Shown in pieces: positions 18,530 to 26,245 of a DNA stretch of 64,000 bases. This stretch comes from Photobacterium leiognathi (GTDB taxonomy: Bacteria > Pseudomonadota > Gammaproteobacteria > Enterobacterales > Vibrionaceae). The notes below the pieces were generated by a model that was not told the origin of the DNA, did not search any database, and saw only the letters and a program-made list of their open reading frames with translations. The stretch's first letter is position 1, and each line of letters opens with the position of its first letter. The stretch lies in the NCBI RefSeq assembly GCF_030685535.1, contig NZ_CP131599.1:1178001-1242000 (forward strand), given 5' to 3'. The position numbers and the translations under genes are program-made.

Positions 18530-18655
18530 ACATAACGCCAAATTAAGTAGTGAGTAACGCTACCACCCACCTAAACCATTGTGCTGTAAACACTTAAGCT
18601 GATTCAAACCTAAAATGCCAAGCGTTACGAATCTGTCTTAAACGCTTTGTTGAAC
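18530..18655 (-). repeat. VCR-type attC recombination site
   Basis: On the minus strand the site begins GTTCAAC (a RYYYAAC match) followed by AAAGCGTTTAAGACAGATTCG, continues with GGCATTTT and GTGTTTACAGCACAATGG, and ends TTTGGCGTTATG. This matches in order and length (126 bases) the Vibrio cholerae repeat style of attC. It lies just upstream of the GNAT cassette and abuts the IS91-like element. Confidence 0.8.
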
Positions 18656-18731
18656 GAAGCCGCTGCGCGGCAGAGTGAAAACCCACAACCTCAACTACGG
18701 TAAATACACCTTTCCAAAAGGAGTATTTATC

Positions 18732-19613
18732 ATGCATAAAGCACAGCAACATCGTTCAGATTATCTTTATGAACAACACCTTACCCATCTCACCTTGCAA
18801 GGTAAACGTCCCGCTACGATTGATGCTTATAGTCGTGCGCTACGTCGCATTACCCATCAACTGGATAAATCGCCAGACATGTTAACTAACGACGATCTGA
18901 AACGGTATTTTACACAACTGCTCAAAACACATTCATGGAGTACCGTGAAAATTGATCGCAATGGCTTACAGTTTTTCTTTAAACATGTCCTTCAACGTGA
19001 TTGGGAGTGGCTGAACATTGTAAAGCCACCACATGTGAAAACCTTACCTGACATTTTGACGCCAACCGAAGTGAGCCTATTGATTAATGCCACTTCGCAA
19101 CTGCGTTACCAAGTGTTTTTTCTGACCTTATATAGCCTCGGGTTACGGCTCGGTGAAGGGTTAAATCTCACAGTGGGTGATCATCGTATGCTTGTCCATA
19201 TTCGACAAGGCAAAGGCGGTAAAGACAGGTTCATCCCACTACCAAAGCGAACCCTGTATGCCCTGCGATATTATTGGCAAACACACAAAAATAGTCGTTA
19301 TCTTTTTCCTTCACAGTTCAATGTTAACCATACCGTAATGGATCGCGGTGGTGTTCAAAAAGCAATGAAAGCCGTCATTAAAAGCTGTGGGATCACGAAA
19401 TCTATCAGTCCTCATAATTTGCGTCATAGCTATGCTACTCACCTGTTAGAACGAGGCTTGGATTTACGTTCAGTACAGCATTTATTAGGTCATAACAGTT
19501 TAAATACTACCGCTAAATATACCCATTTAAGCGACATCTCCCGCAAAAATACGACAACAACCGTTAATCAACTCACTAATGATTTAACGCTATCATGGGA
19601 ACTGAACCTATGA
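18732..19613 (+). CDS. Tyrosine recombinase associated with IS91-like element
   Basis: The 293-aa protein has a SAM-like N-terminal DNA-binding domain (about 1-90) and a catalytic domain with all tyrosine-recombinase residues: Arg in YSLGLRLGEG, Lys in GKGGKDRF, HxxR in SPHNLRHSYATHL, His in LLGHNSLNTTAKYTHL with the nucleophilic Tyr. I start at ATG 18732, preceded by AAGGAG. The stop overlaps the transposase start as ATGA, indicating translational coupling. It lacks the extra alpha-helical patch expected in integron integrases and reads opposite to the cassettes. Some IS91 relatives carry such a gene; its role is not settled. Confidence 0.88.
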   Translation: MHKAQQHRSDYLYEQHLTHLTLQGKRPATIDAYSRALRRITHQLDKSPDMLTNDDLKRYFTQLLKTHSWSTVKIDRNGLQFFFKHVLQRDWEWLNIVKPPHVKTLPDILTPTEVSLLINATSQLRYQVFFLTLYSLGLRLGEGLNLTVGDHRMLVHIRQGKGGKDRFIPLPKRTLYALRYYWQTHKNSRYLFPSQFNVNHTVMDRGGVQKAMKAVIKSCGITKSISPHNLRHSYATHLLERGLDLRSVQHLLGHNSLNTTAKYTHLSDISRKNTTTTVNQLTNDLTLSWELNL

Positions 19614-20668
19614 CATTTCAATCATTATTGCGTGACTATTACGATGACTTTTGTGCTACGTATTCCACCCAGATCAATCACGATATACGTTATGCCATGA
19701 AAGCGATACTCACGTGTCACACCGAAAAACAAGGACATAGTCGCTGGCAATGTTCGCATTGCGAACATCAATCTGAATATGCGATGTCTTGTGGACACCG
19801 TAATTGTTCTCAGTGTCAGCACCAAGCTACATCCGATTGGTTAGCAAAGCAGCAACAGAAATTGTTGCCTGTTGATTACTTTATGGTGACATTCACGCTG
19901 CCAGCTGAGCTTCGATATCAGGCAAAAAAGCATCCTAAAGCACTCTACCAAGCCATGTTTACTGTGACAGCCAGTGTGATAAAAAGCTTCGCTAACAATG
20001 ATAAACACCTTGGTAATCGCATCGGTTTTACTTCTGTTTTACACACTCATAATCGGCGTCGAGATTTACATCCTCATATTCATATGGTGATCACTGGCGG
20101 TGGCTTTGATGACAAGAAACGACAATGGAATAACTGTAAAAACAAGTATCTCTTTAATGCGTTTGCGCTTGCGAAAGTATGGCGAGCGAGATTGTTAGCC
20201 TATCTCACCACTGAACTAAAATGGACGTTACCCGATCACATCACGAAAAAATGGGTGGTTGATTGTCGGCATGTAGGGCAAGGAAAGCCTGCATTATTGT
20301 ATTTATCAACATACCTTTATCGAGGGGTGATGGCGGATAAAGATATTCTGTTTATCCATCATGATCAGGTGACATTTCGTTATAAAGAGAGTCAAACTCA
20401 AACGATGAAGACACGCACATTACCCGTATTGCAATTTCTTTGGTTGATATTGCAGCATGTGTTACCGAAAGGATTTCGTCGGGTACGTGATTATGGTTTG
20501 TTGCGAGGGCATGAAAAGAAGCGGCTTCAAGCTATCCAATTTATGTTCATGTTAGCCGGGCAACTAACGTTGCCCTCACCGAATAAAACGGTACGTATAA
20601 AAGCCCAACCCTTTTGCCCCTGCTGCCAACATGTCATGCAACTAACGGGAATATTTCGACCAAAATAA
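19610..20668 (+). CDS. IS91-family transposase (HUH)
   Basis: This 352-aa protein has an N-terminal zinc-binding domain with Cys at about 36, 48, 51, 61, 66 and 69. The HUH motif HPHIH lies at about 154-158, followed by MVITGGG. Catalytic-Tyr candidates are in LYLSTYLYRGVM near residue 235. The C-terminus has a CPCC pair. HUH transposases nick DNA at the element end and transfer it by rolling circle. The start ATG overlaps the recombinase stop by four bases. Length is within the usual family range and no frameshift is seen, so the element may be active. Confidence 0.92.
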   Translation: MTFQSLLRDYYDDFCATYSTQINHDIRYAMKAILTCHTEKQGHSRWQCSHCEHQSEYAMSCGHRNCSQCQHQATSDWLAKQQQKLLPVDYFMVTFTLPAELRYQAKKHPKALYQAMFTVTASVIKSFANNDKHLGNRIGFTSVLHTHNRRRDLHPHIHMVITGGGFDDKKRQWNNCKNKYLFNAFALAKVWRARLLAYLTTELKWTLPDHITKKWVVDCRHVGQGKPALLYLSTYLYRGVMADKDILFIHHDQVTFRYKESQTQTMKTRTLPVLQFLWLILQHVLPKGFRRVRDYGLLRGHEKKRLQAIQFMFMLAGQLTLPSPNKTVRIKAQPFCPCCQHVMQLTGIFRPK

Positions 20669-20826
20669 CCGACGTTCAATAATAAGGATAATGGCTTTCA
20701 CGCTGCAGAGCTAACGAGGATTTTATTATAAATCAGAGTGTTAAAGTTATTGGTTCACACCAAGGATAACGCTCGACTGCATTTTGTCATCCCCCTTCAT
20801 GCTATTTCCAATATTTACTTATATAA

Positions 20827-20896
20827 GGCGGCTTGGGCTTGTCCAACACTTCGGATAGGTGTCGGCTTCGCGACACATATCCTTATTTGTTATGTA
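20827..20896 (-). repeat. attC-like site, type B, second copy
   Basis: This stretch begins one base from the stop of the 105-aa gene and matches 18031-18101 at all but a few positions, including the GTGTCG/CGACAC hairpin and ATATCCTTATTTGTTATGT. Homology to the other copy continues weakly leftwards to about 20755 before the IS element. Confidence 0.6.
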
Positions 20897-21214
20897 TTAT
20901 CCTTCGACAGCATTCAAACCGTGTTTTTGCGCAATAGCCCCTAATTGAGGCACAAGAGTAAACCTTACATCTGAGCTATAATTAAACACGATGTAGTCTC
21001 TATAATGTTCAAGAACAAATGGACGCTCCAACTCATCTAGCCCGAAAAGGTCATGTATTTCTTCTAGAAACTCACTAAAGTCACATTCACCTACAGCATT
21101 GTGACAGCCAGTATTTAGCAACTCCGCTGCGATTGTTCCCATTTTGAACTTCCGCCGCTTAGCCATCGTGTCTAGATCTGACCTCCACCGCCAGATAATA
21201 AGATTCCAACTCAA
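20897..21214 (-). CDS. Cassette-type hypothetical protein (105 aa)
   Basis: The protein starts with SWNLIIWRWRSDLDTMAKRRKFKM, an opening I know from small uncharacterised proteins in integron arrays, and continues with acidic helical sequence (DFSEFLEEIHDLFGLDELERPFVLEHY). The likely start is a TTG with GGAG eight bases upstream. attC-like sites lie on both sides (20827-20896 downstream, 21240-21373 upstream), which supports cassette origin. The function is unknown. Confidence 0.7.
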   Translation of the reverse strand: MSWNLIIWRWRSDLDTMAKRRKFKMGTIAAELLNTGCHNAVGECDFSEFLEEIHDLFGLDELERPFVLEHYRDYIVFNYSSDVRFTLVPQLGAIAQKHGLNAVEG

Positions 21215-21239
21215 ATTAATTACTCCATGTAATAGAGAT

Positions 21240-21373
21240 ACATAACAGTATATTAATAAGCATTCTTACTTTCGTGCAAAAATATACTCATAAAGTACCT
21301 TTATCATAATCGATATAATCTATATATATCATGAAGTTGATAGCACTTTATCACACTGAACGCTTTGTTAGAG
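21240..21373 (-). repeat. attC-like site upstream of the 105-aa cassette gene
   Basis: The minus strand starts CTCTAAC followed by AAAGCGTTCAGTGTG and ends ACTGTTATGT, the same outer boxes as the VCR-type site at 18530-18655 around an AT-rich middle. The 134-base length suits attC. Confidence 0.55.
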
Positions 21374-21685
21374 GGTGTGAAAAGTAAGAAATGTATTTAA
21401 TCAGTCTTATTAAATACAAACTGAAACATTAAATCATTTAACTATCAATTAGTTATAAGTTTACCTCTGTTTTTAACAAAAAATATTTCTTATTAAAAAC
21501 AGAACTCACGCAATAAAATCACCACGGATCATTAAACTGTTTATATACACAGTCAATATAACTAATCCAAAATCGCGTTAATACGATATGAATGAGTAAA
21601 AGGTCTAACGCATAAAGGGGCAAAAATGAGTTAGGTTATTTAGCCTATTTCGGCTGGTAGATATTCGAAACAAAAAGTAAGGGAA
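21374..21685. other. Gene-free stretch with a degenerate palindromic repeat
   Basis: No gene is seen. From about 21566 to 21635 the sequence resembles 22210-22280: AATCGCGT, then TAC/CACAAT, GAATRAGT, CTAACRCATAAAGGGG and AATTTGAG in the same order. It is probably remains of a cassette and its flanking repeat. Confidence 0.4.
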
Positions 21686-21806
21686 CACTGCCGTTAAGTA
21701 ACGAGCTATGACTTCACCTAACTTAACCCATTGCACCGTAAACACAAAATTCAATAGAAGTTAAAATGCTGAGCATTGCGAATCTACCTTAAAGGCTTAT
21801 TATACC
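21686..21806 (-). repeat. Degenerate VCR-type attC after the 93-aa gene
   Basis: The minus strand reads CTTTAAGGTAGATTCGCAATG, GCATTTT, GTGTTTACGGTGCAATGGG and GTTACTTAACGGC in the same order as the attC at 18530-18655. The outer RYYYAAC and GTTRRRY boxes are changed, so the site may be inactive. Confidence 0.6.
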
Positions 21807-22088
21807 TTAGTCGCAGATACGAATCTTAGCTTCCACTATTTTATTTGCAACTGCCAAATCATGCTGCGGGGATGCCGACAAACCTATATTTTGTTCAATT
21901 GTAGAAGAAAGAAATAGAGCTATTCTCGATGCATTCTTGCCTTCTAGCGCTAATCGAAATATGTGCGGAACATAACTGTCGTATTCGTCATTCCACTCAT
22001 TTTCACCATCGTTAACACCGATTGGATCCCAGTCATTCCATAATATGGCAGCTATTTCTTCGAACAGTCTTCTTTCTTTAATTTTCAC
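21807..22088 (-). CDS. Cassette-type hypothetical protein (93 aa)
   Basis: The protein starts MKIKERRLFEEIAAILWNDWDPIGV and contains YDSYVPHIFRLALEGKNASRIA, a pattern common to small uncharacterised proteins of integrons and genomic islands (a DUF with WDPIG). It is acidic and helical. A degenerate attC follows directly, and another attC-like core lies upstream. No activity is known. Confidence 0.72.
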   Translation of the reverse strand: MKIKERRLFEEIAAILWNDWDPIGVNDGENEWNDEYDSYVPHIFRLALEGKNASRIALFLSSTIEQNIGLSASPQHDLAVANKIVEAKIRICD

Positions 22089-22165
22089 AATAATATTCCA
22101 TATTAATTATTATATATTATGAGCTTAGTAGCGATTTTCACACCTTACGCTTTGTGAGAGCATTT
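22089..22165 (-). repeat. Degenerate attC-like site upstream of the 93-aa gene
   Basis: The minus strand reads CTCTCACAAAGCGTAAGGTGTG then an AT-rich middle, parallel to CTCTAACAAAGCGTTCAGTGTG at 21351-21373. The RYYYAAC box is broken (CTCTCAC). Confidence 0.45.
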
Positions 22166-22206
22166 CAAGAGATAAAATTATCATTTAAATGTTCATATGC
22201 AAATAA

Positions 22207-22312
22207 ATCTAATTATAAATCGCGTCAACACAATAAGAATAAGTGTTTTCTATAACACATAAAGGGGAAATTTTGAGCTAGCTATTGAAGTTAGCTCAAA
22301 TGTGGACAGAAA
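22207..22312 (+). repeat. Palindromic intergenic repeat, left of the AraC/SIS pair
   Basis: The stretch contains ATAAAGGGGAAATTTTGAG, the inverted pair TGAGCTAGC (22274-22282) and TTAGCTCA (22291-22298), then TGTGGACAGAA. The same order and orientation occurs at 24236-24290 on the other side of the AraC/SIS pair. Confidence 0.6.
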
Positions 22313-22429
22313 TCAGTTTCGGAAAACACAATATTAGTAATTTATGAATAACTTTAAGTATTGGAAAGATTGCTTAGAATTTTTCTGCTGTGAATGGTGC
22401 GAATCAGTCAAGGTTTACACTACTCCTAC

Positions 22430-23287
22430 TTATTTGAATTGTTTTCGATATAACGAAGGCGACATGCCTTTGTACTTCTTGAACGAGCGGTTGAAGTTGG
22501 AACGATTGGTATAACCGACATTCTCGGCAATTAAGCTGATGGGTTGTAATGTCGTTGTGAGTAACTGAGATGCGTGATTCAACCTCAGCTTAGTTAAGTA
22601 AGAGATATAGCTTTCGTTGAAGTGTTGAATAAACCAACGGTGAACCGTGTTTTCACTTACATACATATAATCAGCGAGTTTCTTTAACGTGATATCGGAT
22701 GAATAATGATTATCAATGTACTTGCAGACTTGAGCTATCTTGCTGAAATCGTTGTTGGACTTTTCCTTTTCTGCTGATAATGCGTAGGAGAGCAGAATGG
22801 TGTGTGATTGATCGGCACATAGTTCCCCTAGAACTTGGATCAAAACCGCAAGCTGGCCGATTGGGGTAAGGTCATCAAAATTATTGAGGTGTTGAAAAAC
22901 TTTTTCTGCGGTTTGCGTTGAGAACTTCACGCCTTTATTTGCATCTCTAATAATACTCGCTAATGGCCTTAGTTCGACACAGCTATACATCAGTTTGGCA
23001 ATCCATTCTTTGCTAAACCAAATTACATGAGCCTCACATGGGTTCTGTTCATGAGAATTTATTGATTCAAAGCTATGAGCAACTTCAGGACCCAGTAAAA
23101 GCAGTTCGTTGTGCTCAATCAGCCCTTTGAAATGGGCGATCCTTGATTTTCCTTGAAAGTTTCTATGTAAAACCAGTTCAAATTCTTGATGAACATGCCA
23201 GTCTTCTGGTTTGACGACTTCTTTGAACATCTTATAGCGCCATGACCAGCCATGCCTTTGTGGTATTTTCTGTACTGTTGCTTTCAT
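22430..23287 (-). CDS. AraC-family regulator with cupin-type sensor domain
   Basis: The 285-aa protein has an N-terminal beta-rich sensor domain (about 20-170; DWHVHQEFELVLHRN is the cupin-like sugar-binding strand region) and a C-terminal AraC domain (about 185-283) with ITLKKLADYMYVSENTVHRWF and the second helix NVGYTNRSNFNRSFKKYKGMSPS. It is divergent from a SIS-domain gene, with a 154-base spacer holding both promoters. Related regulators control sugar or amino-sugar genes, which fits a sugar-phosphate isomerase-fold neighbour. The ligand is unknown. Confidence 0.88.
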   Translation of the reverse strand: MKATVQKIPQRHGWSWRYKMFKEVVKPEDWHVHQEFELVLHRNFQGKSRIAHFKGLIEHNELLLLGPEVAHSFESINSHEQNPCEAHVIWFSKEWIAKLMYSCVELRPLASIIRDANKGVKFSTQTAEKVFQHLNNFDDLTPIGQLAVLIQVLGELCADQSHTILLSYALSAEKEKSNNDFSKIAQVCKYIDNHYSSDITLKKLADYMYVSENTVHRWFIQHFNESYISYLTKLRLNHASQLLTTTLQPISLIAENVGYTNRSNFNRSFKKYKGMSPSLYRKQFK

Positions 23288-23441
23288 TCTAATAGCATCA
23301 TTGCCGATTTATCAGTTAGATGCATGATTATACACAATTGGCTTTAATCAATAAAAGTATCACAAGTCGTTGGAATAGTATCAGATGTGAGTTTTAGAGC
23401 TGGTATGTTTATAAGGTCGGCACAGTATAGGAGACCCAGAA

Positions 23442-24158
23442 ATGTCCGAGTATTTAAATTGCTTACTGCCAAAACTTACCTCCCTTGTAGAAGCAAACCA
23501 AAAGGCTTTAGCGGAGGCAACCAAGTTGTTTACTCAAGCCATAGTTAAAGACGACATGATACAAGTTCTAGGAACTGGTCACTCGCATATGATTGGTTTA
23601 GAAGGATTTATTCGTGCGGGAGGCCTTGGTAATATCAACGCTATTTTGGACTCAGTGCTGCTTACTAATGATGGCGCTTTAAGAGGCTCAGCAATGGAAA
23701 AGTTGTCTGGTCTGGCTGAAGTGATTTGGAATGATCAGAATATTTCCCCAAATGATGTGGTTATGGTAATTTCCAACTCTGGGCGCAATGCACTGCCAAT
23801 TGAATTTGCCCAAATTGCCAAATCGAAAGGTCATTCGGTTATCGCGATTACGTCTGTTGAACAGTCATCAAAATACCCAAGCCGCCATAATTCAGGACTG
23901 AAATTGATGGATATTGCCGATATCGTTATCGACAATCAGGTTCCTCCTGGTGATGGATTGTGTAATGTGAATGGTAAAGTGACAGGAGCATTCTCCAGTA
24001 TAGCAGGCATGATGATCATGAATATGCTGGTTGTAGAGTCTCAAAAAGAAGCGTTAAAGCAAGGAGTTACTCCACTTATCTTCTCTAGCCAGAATGTCGA
24101 CGGTTTCGATAATGACTATGTGTATCAGCACTTTGGACCTCGATTAAAATCTATGTAA
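23442..24158 (+). CDS. SIS-domain sugar-phosphate-binding protein (UPF0309-like)
   Basis: This 238-aa protein is essentially one SIS domain. VLGTGHSHMIGLEGFIRAGG near residues 43-62 and VVMVISNSGRNALPIEFAQIAKSKGHSVIAITSV near residues 106-140 form the phosphosugar-binding loops. GDGLCNVNGKVTGAFSSIAG follows. UPF0309-type proteins are thought to bind or isomerise phosphorylated amino sugars such as N-acetylated hexosamine phosphates; this is not proven. It starts at an ATG with AGGAGACC upstream and lies divergent from the AraC regulator. No kinase or transporter is adjacent. Confidence 0.85.
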   Translation: MSEYLNCLLPKLTSLVEANQKALAEATKLFTQAIVKDDMIQVLGTGHSHMIGLEGFIRAGGLGNINAILDSVLLTNDGALRGSAMEKLSGLAEVIWNDQNISPNDVVMVISNSGRNALPIEFAQIAKSKGHSVIAITSVEQSSKYPSRHNSGLKLMDIADIVIDNQVPPGDGLCNVNGKVTGAFSSIAGMMIMNMLVVESQKEALKQGVTPLIFSSQNVDGFDNDYVYQHFGPRLKSM

Positions 24159-24581
24159 ATGGTCGGCATGAAATTTAGTTTCTCAATTAAGTAACGAGCC
24201 AGCGCAAAATTCAAACACGGCTCACATTCTAATGAAATGAAGCAAAATTGAGCTAGCCATGAAAGCTAGCTCGTTTCTGGACAAAAGTGAGTCACGAACA
24301 AAAACATACTCTGACTCTTCGGATTACCTCAGGTATTGCCACCATATACTCAGCAGACATGAATGTAGCCAAATTCACATACCCTCTACATACATTCCCA
24401 ATAGAAAATGAGATAGACAAACAAAAGATGAAGGCTTCGCTTCAATACTGAACGAATAATTGGCACGATCTGATTGAATGCTGTCGTCATTGGATGTCTA
24501 GTGGCGCAATTTGAGAGTCTATAATACCTCTATCAGTACGACGCTTAGCAAATAATAAGCACACTAATAGAGGCATTCTGC
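24159..24581. other. Intergenic region with attC and palindromic repeat remains
   Basis: No intact gene is visible. TTAAGTAACGAG at 24188 resembles the end of the degenerate attC at 21686, and the palindromic repeat lies at 24236-24290. The rest, to the SDR gene, may be decayed cassette DNA plus the SDR promoter. Confidence 0.4.
24236..24290 (+). repeat. Palindromic intergenic repeat, right of the AraC/SIS pair
   Basis: GCAAAATTGAGCTAGC and GCTAGCTCG pair around CATGAAA (24248-24273) and are followed by TTTCTGGACAAAA. It is the same-orientation partner of the repeat at 22207-22312; part of it (TTTCTGGACAAAA) also occurs at 17919-17933. Confidence 0.65.
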
Positions 24582-25364
24582 ATGACAAACACGGCACTAA
24601 TCACAGGCGCATCAAGCGGTATCGGCCTTGAACTAGCAAAAATTCACGCAAGCAAAGGTGGTAACTTGATACTTGTGGCTCGCTCTGAGTCCAAACTCAA
24701 TAACCTTAAAACAGAACTAGAAAATCAGTATGGTATTCAAGTCACAGTCATTGCTTTAGATCTATCTCAACCTAGCTCAGCTCAAGCGCTATTTGAACAA
24801 ACCGAAGCTCGTTCTCTACAAGTCGATACGCTAATTAATAACGCAGGTTTTGGTGCGCACGGCAAATTCCATGAACGTTCTCTGGTCGATGAACAAGCGA
24901 TGATGCAAGTGAACATGGTTACATTGACTAATCTGACGCACCTTTATCTAAAGGGCATGGTTGAACGTAAGCAAGGAAAGATCCTTAATGTGTCATCAAC
25001 CGCTTCATTTATGCCTGGTCCTTTGCAGGCGGTGTATTACGCAACAAAATCATACGTCACCTCTTTCAGTCAGGCGGTCGCAGAAGAAGTTAAGGGTAAT
25101 GGTGTAACCGTGACAGCACTATGCCCGGGTACTGTGGCAACTGGGTTTGTAGAAGCGGGAAATTTAGAAGGCGTTGATGCGTGGAAAAATGCAAAAACAG
25201 CAAGCTCCGTTGCTAAGTGTGGCTATAACGCTATGGTAAAAGGTGAGCTAGTGGCATTTAATGAGCCTTCGTTGAAGTTTATGATTAACTGGATTATCCC
25301 GTTTTTATCGCGCAAGCTCGTGTTAAAAATCTCACGTAAAACAATGGAAAAGAGCACCAAATAA
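24582..25364 (+). CDS. Short-chain dehydrogenase/reductase
   Basis: This 260-aa classical SDR has the cofactor motif TGASSGIG at residues 7-14, the NNAG stretch near 87 (LINNAGFG), the catalytic Ser in NVSSTASF and the YxxxK pair in YYATKSYV near 156. The NADPH preference is suggested by the Arg after strand beta-2 (VARSESK). The substrate is unknown; long forms of this group reduce steroids, acyl groups or quinones. AGAGGCAT precedes the ATG. It is the first gene of a run of redox genes but is separated from the next by 283 bases with a regulator-binding motif. Confidence 0.88.
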   Translation: MTNTALITGASSGIGLELAKIHASKGGNLILVARSESKLNNLKTELENQYGIQVTVIALDLSQPSSAQALFEQTEARSLQVDTLINNAGFGAHGKFHERSLVDEQAMMQVNMVTLTNLTHLYLKGMVERKQGKILNVSSTASFMPGPLQAVYYATKSYVTSFSQAVAEEVKGNGVTVTALCPGTVATGFVEAGNLEGVDAWKNAKTASSVAKCGYNAMVKGELVAFNEPSLKFMINWIIPFLSRKLVLKISRKTMEKSTK

Positions 25365-25533
25365 AGTAACGGGCTAATTTGATATAGTCGGAATCTGTAG
25401 TGTCAATAGGTTAAAGTTTTGCGATGAAAAGAGCGAGTAAGTTTGTTATATCTCCTACACCCGCGCTTACCCCTCAAAAAATAAAACAATTATTAAACAT
25501 TAACTTACTGTCAATTTGACTGAGATTTATGGT

Positions 25534-25556
25534 GGTTACCAAAAGTTAACCAGTTG
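25534..25556 (+). promoter_or_regulatory. Operator-like motif, copy 1 (GGTTACYAAAAGTWWACY-ANTTG)
   Basis: GGTTACCAAAAGTTAACC followed by AGTTG lies 92 bases before the first MdaB-like gene. It matches copies at 27583-27605 and 29545-29567 at nearly every base. An HxlR regulator gene lies in the same island. Confidence 0.65.
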
Positions 25557-25647
25557 TAGTCTAACTCCAGGTAACCATAATAAACCGCAAGGCAGCGAAA
25601 TCATCTTCGCTTTGTAAAGCAGTCAATTTATTGAAGGGTTAATTATC

Positions 25648-26235
25648 ATGAGTAACGTTCTAATCATTAACGCACACGAGCCATCTCCATTTTCTGAAGG
25701 TAAGCTAAATGCTGCTCTAGTCGAGAAAGCTCGCACCAATCTAGAGTCAAAAGGTCATGAGGTTCGTGTGGTTACCATGCAAGATGAAATTGTCGTTGAT
25801 GAGCAACTGGCGCACTTTGAATGGGCAGACCGCGTAATCCTTCAGTCTCCTGTAAACTGGATGACGATCCCATGGTCATTTAAAAAATACATGGATGAGG
25901 TATTCACCGCTGGTATGGGGGGGGGGGCGCTATGTGCATTTGATGGTCGCAGCGCAGAAGAACCGAAGAAGAACTACGGTACGGGCGGCACTCGCACTAA
26001 CACAAAATACATGCTGTCTTTCACATTCAATGCACCTGAAGAGTCATTTAATGATGAAAACGAATACCTATTCCAAGGTCGTAGCGTTGATGATTTGATG
26101 TTCCACATGCACGCAAACTTCCGTTTCTTTGGTATGTCTGCACTACCAACGTTTGCGTGTTATGACGTAATGAAAAACGGTGATATCGAAAGTGATTTCG
26201 CTCGTTTTGAAGCGCACCTAGACGCTAACTTCTAA
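25648..26235 (+). CDS. MdaB-like NAD(P)H:quinone oxidoreductase, copy 1, with G11 tract
   Basis: The 195-aa protein has the flavodoxin-2 fold of Mda[19 protein letters not shown] at the start, [31 protein letters not shown] near residues 60-90, [21 protein letters not shown] near 113-135, and [12 protein letters not shown] near the end. It probably reduces quinones by two electrons, avoiding semiquinones. It is about 90% identical to the copy at 28837-29421. A run of 11 G (25917-25927) adds one Gly (GMGGGA against GMGGA) and keeps the frame. The AhpD-like pseudogene follows after ten bases. An operator-like motif lies upstream. Confidence 0.88.
   Translation: MSNVLIINAHEPSPFSEGKLNAALVEKARTNLESKGHEVRVVTMQDEIVVDEQLAHFEWADRVILQSPVNWMTIPWSFKKYMDEVFTAGMGGGALCAFDGRSAEEPKKNYGTGGTRTNTKYMLSFTFNAPEESFNDENEYLFQGRSVDDLMFHMHANFRFFGMSALPTFACYDVMKNGDIESDFARFEAHLDANF
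25917..25927 (+). repeat. Poly-G tract (G11) inside the MdaB-like gene
   Basis: Eleven consecutive G residues interrupt the coding sequence near residue 91. The paralogue has ATGGGCGGCGCA at this place. A change of one base would end the reading frame early. Confidence 0.9.
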
Positions 26236-26245
26236 GGAGATAACC

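Larger units (their letters stand above)
18660..20700 (+). mobile_element. IS91-like element with its own tyrosine recombinase
   Basis: Two overlapping plus-strand genes, a tyrosine recombinase and an HUH-type IS91 transposase, are inserted between a VCR-type attC and a second attC-like site, against the orientation of the surrounding cassette genes. IS91 elements move by rolling-circle replication and leave no target duplication, so the ends given are approximate. Confidence 0.75.

Noticed and set aside
18732..19613. Tyrosine recombinase as an integron integrase (IntI)
   Set aside because: It lacks a visible integron-specific insert, is coupled by ATGA to an IS91 transposase and reads opposite to the cassettes, so it belongs to the IS element.
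24370..24460. Short plus-strand ORF starting MNVAKFTYPLHT
   Set aside because: It has about 30 codons, no ribosome binding site and no recognised family.
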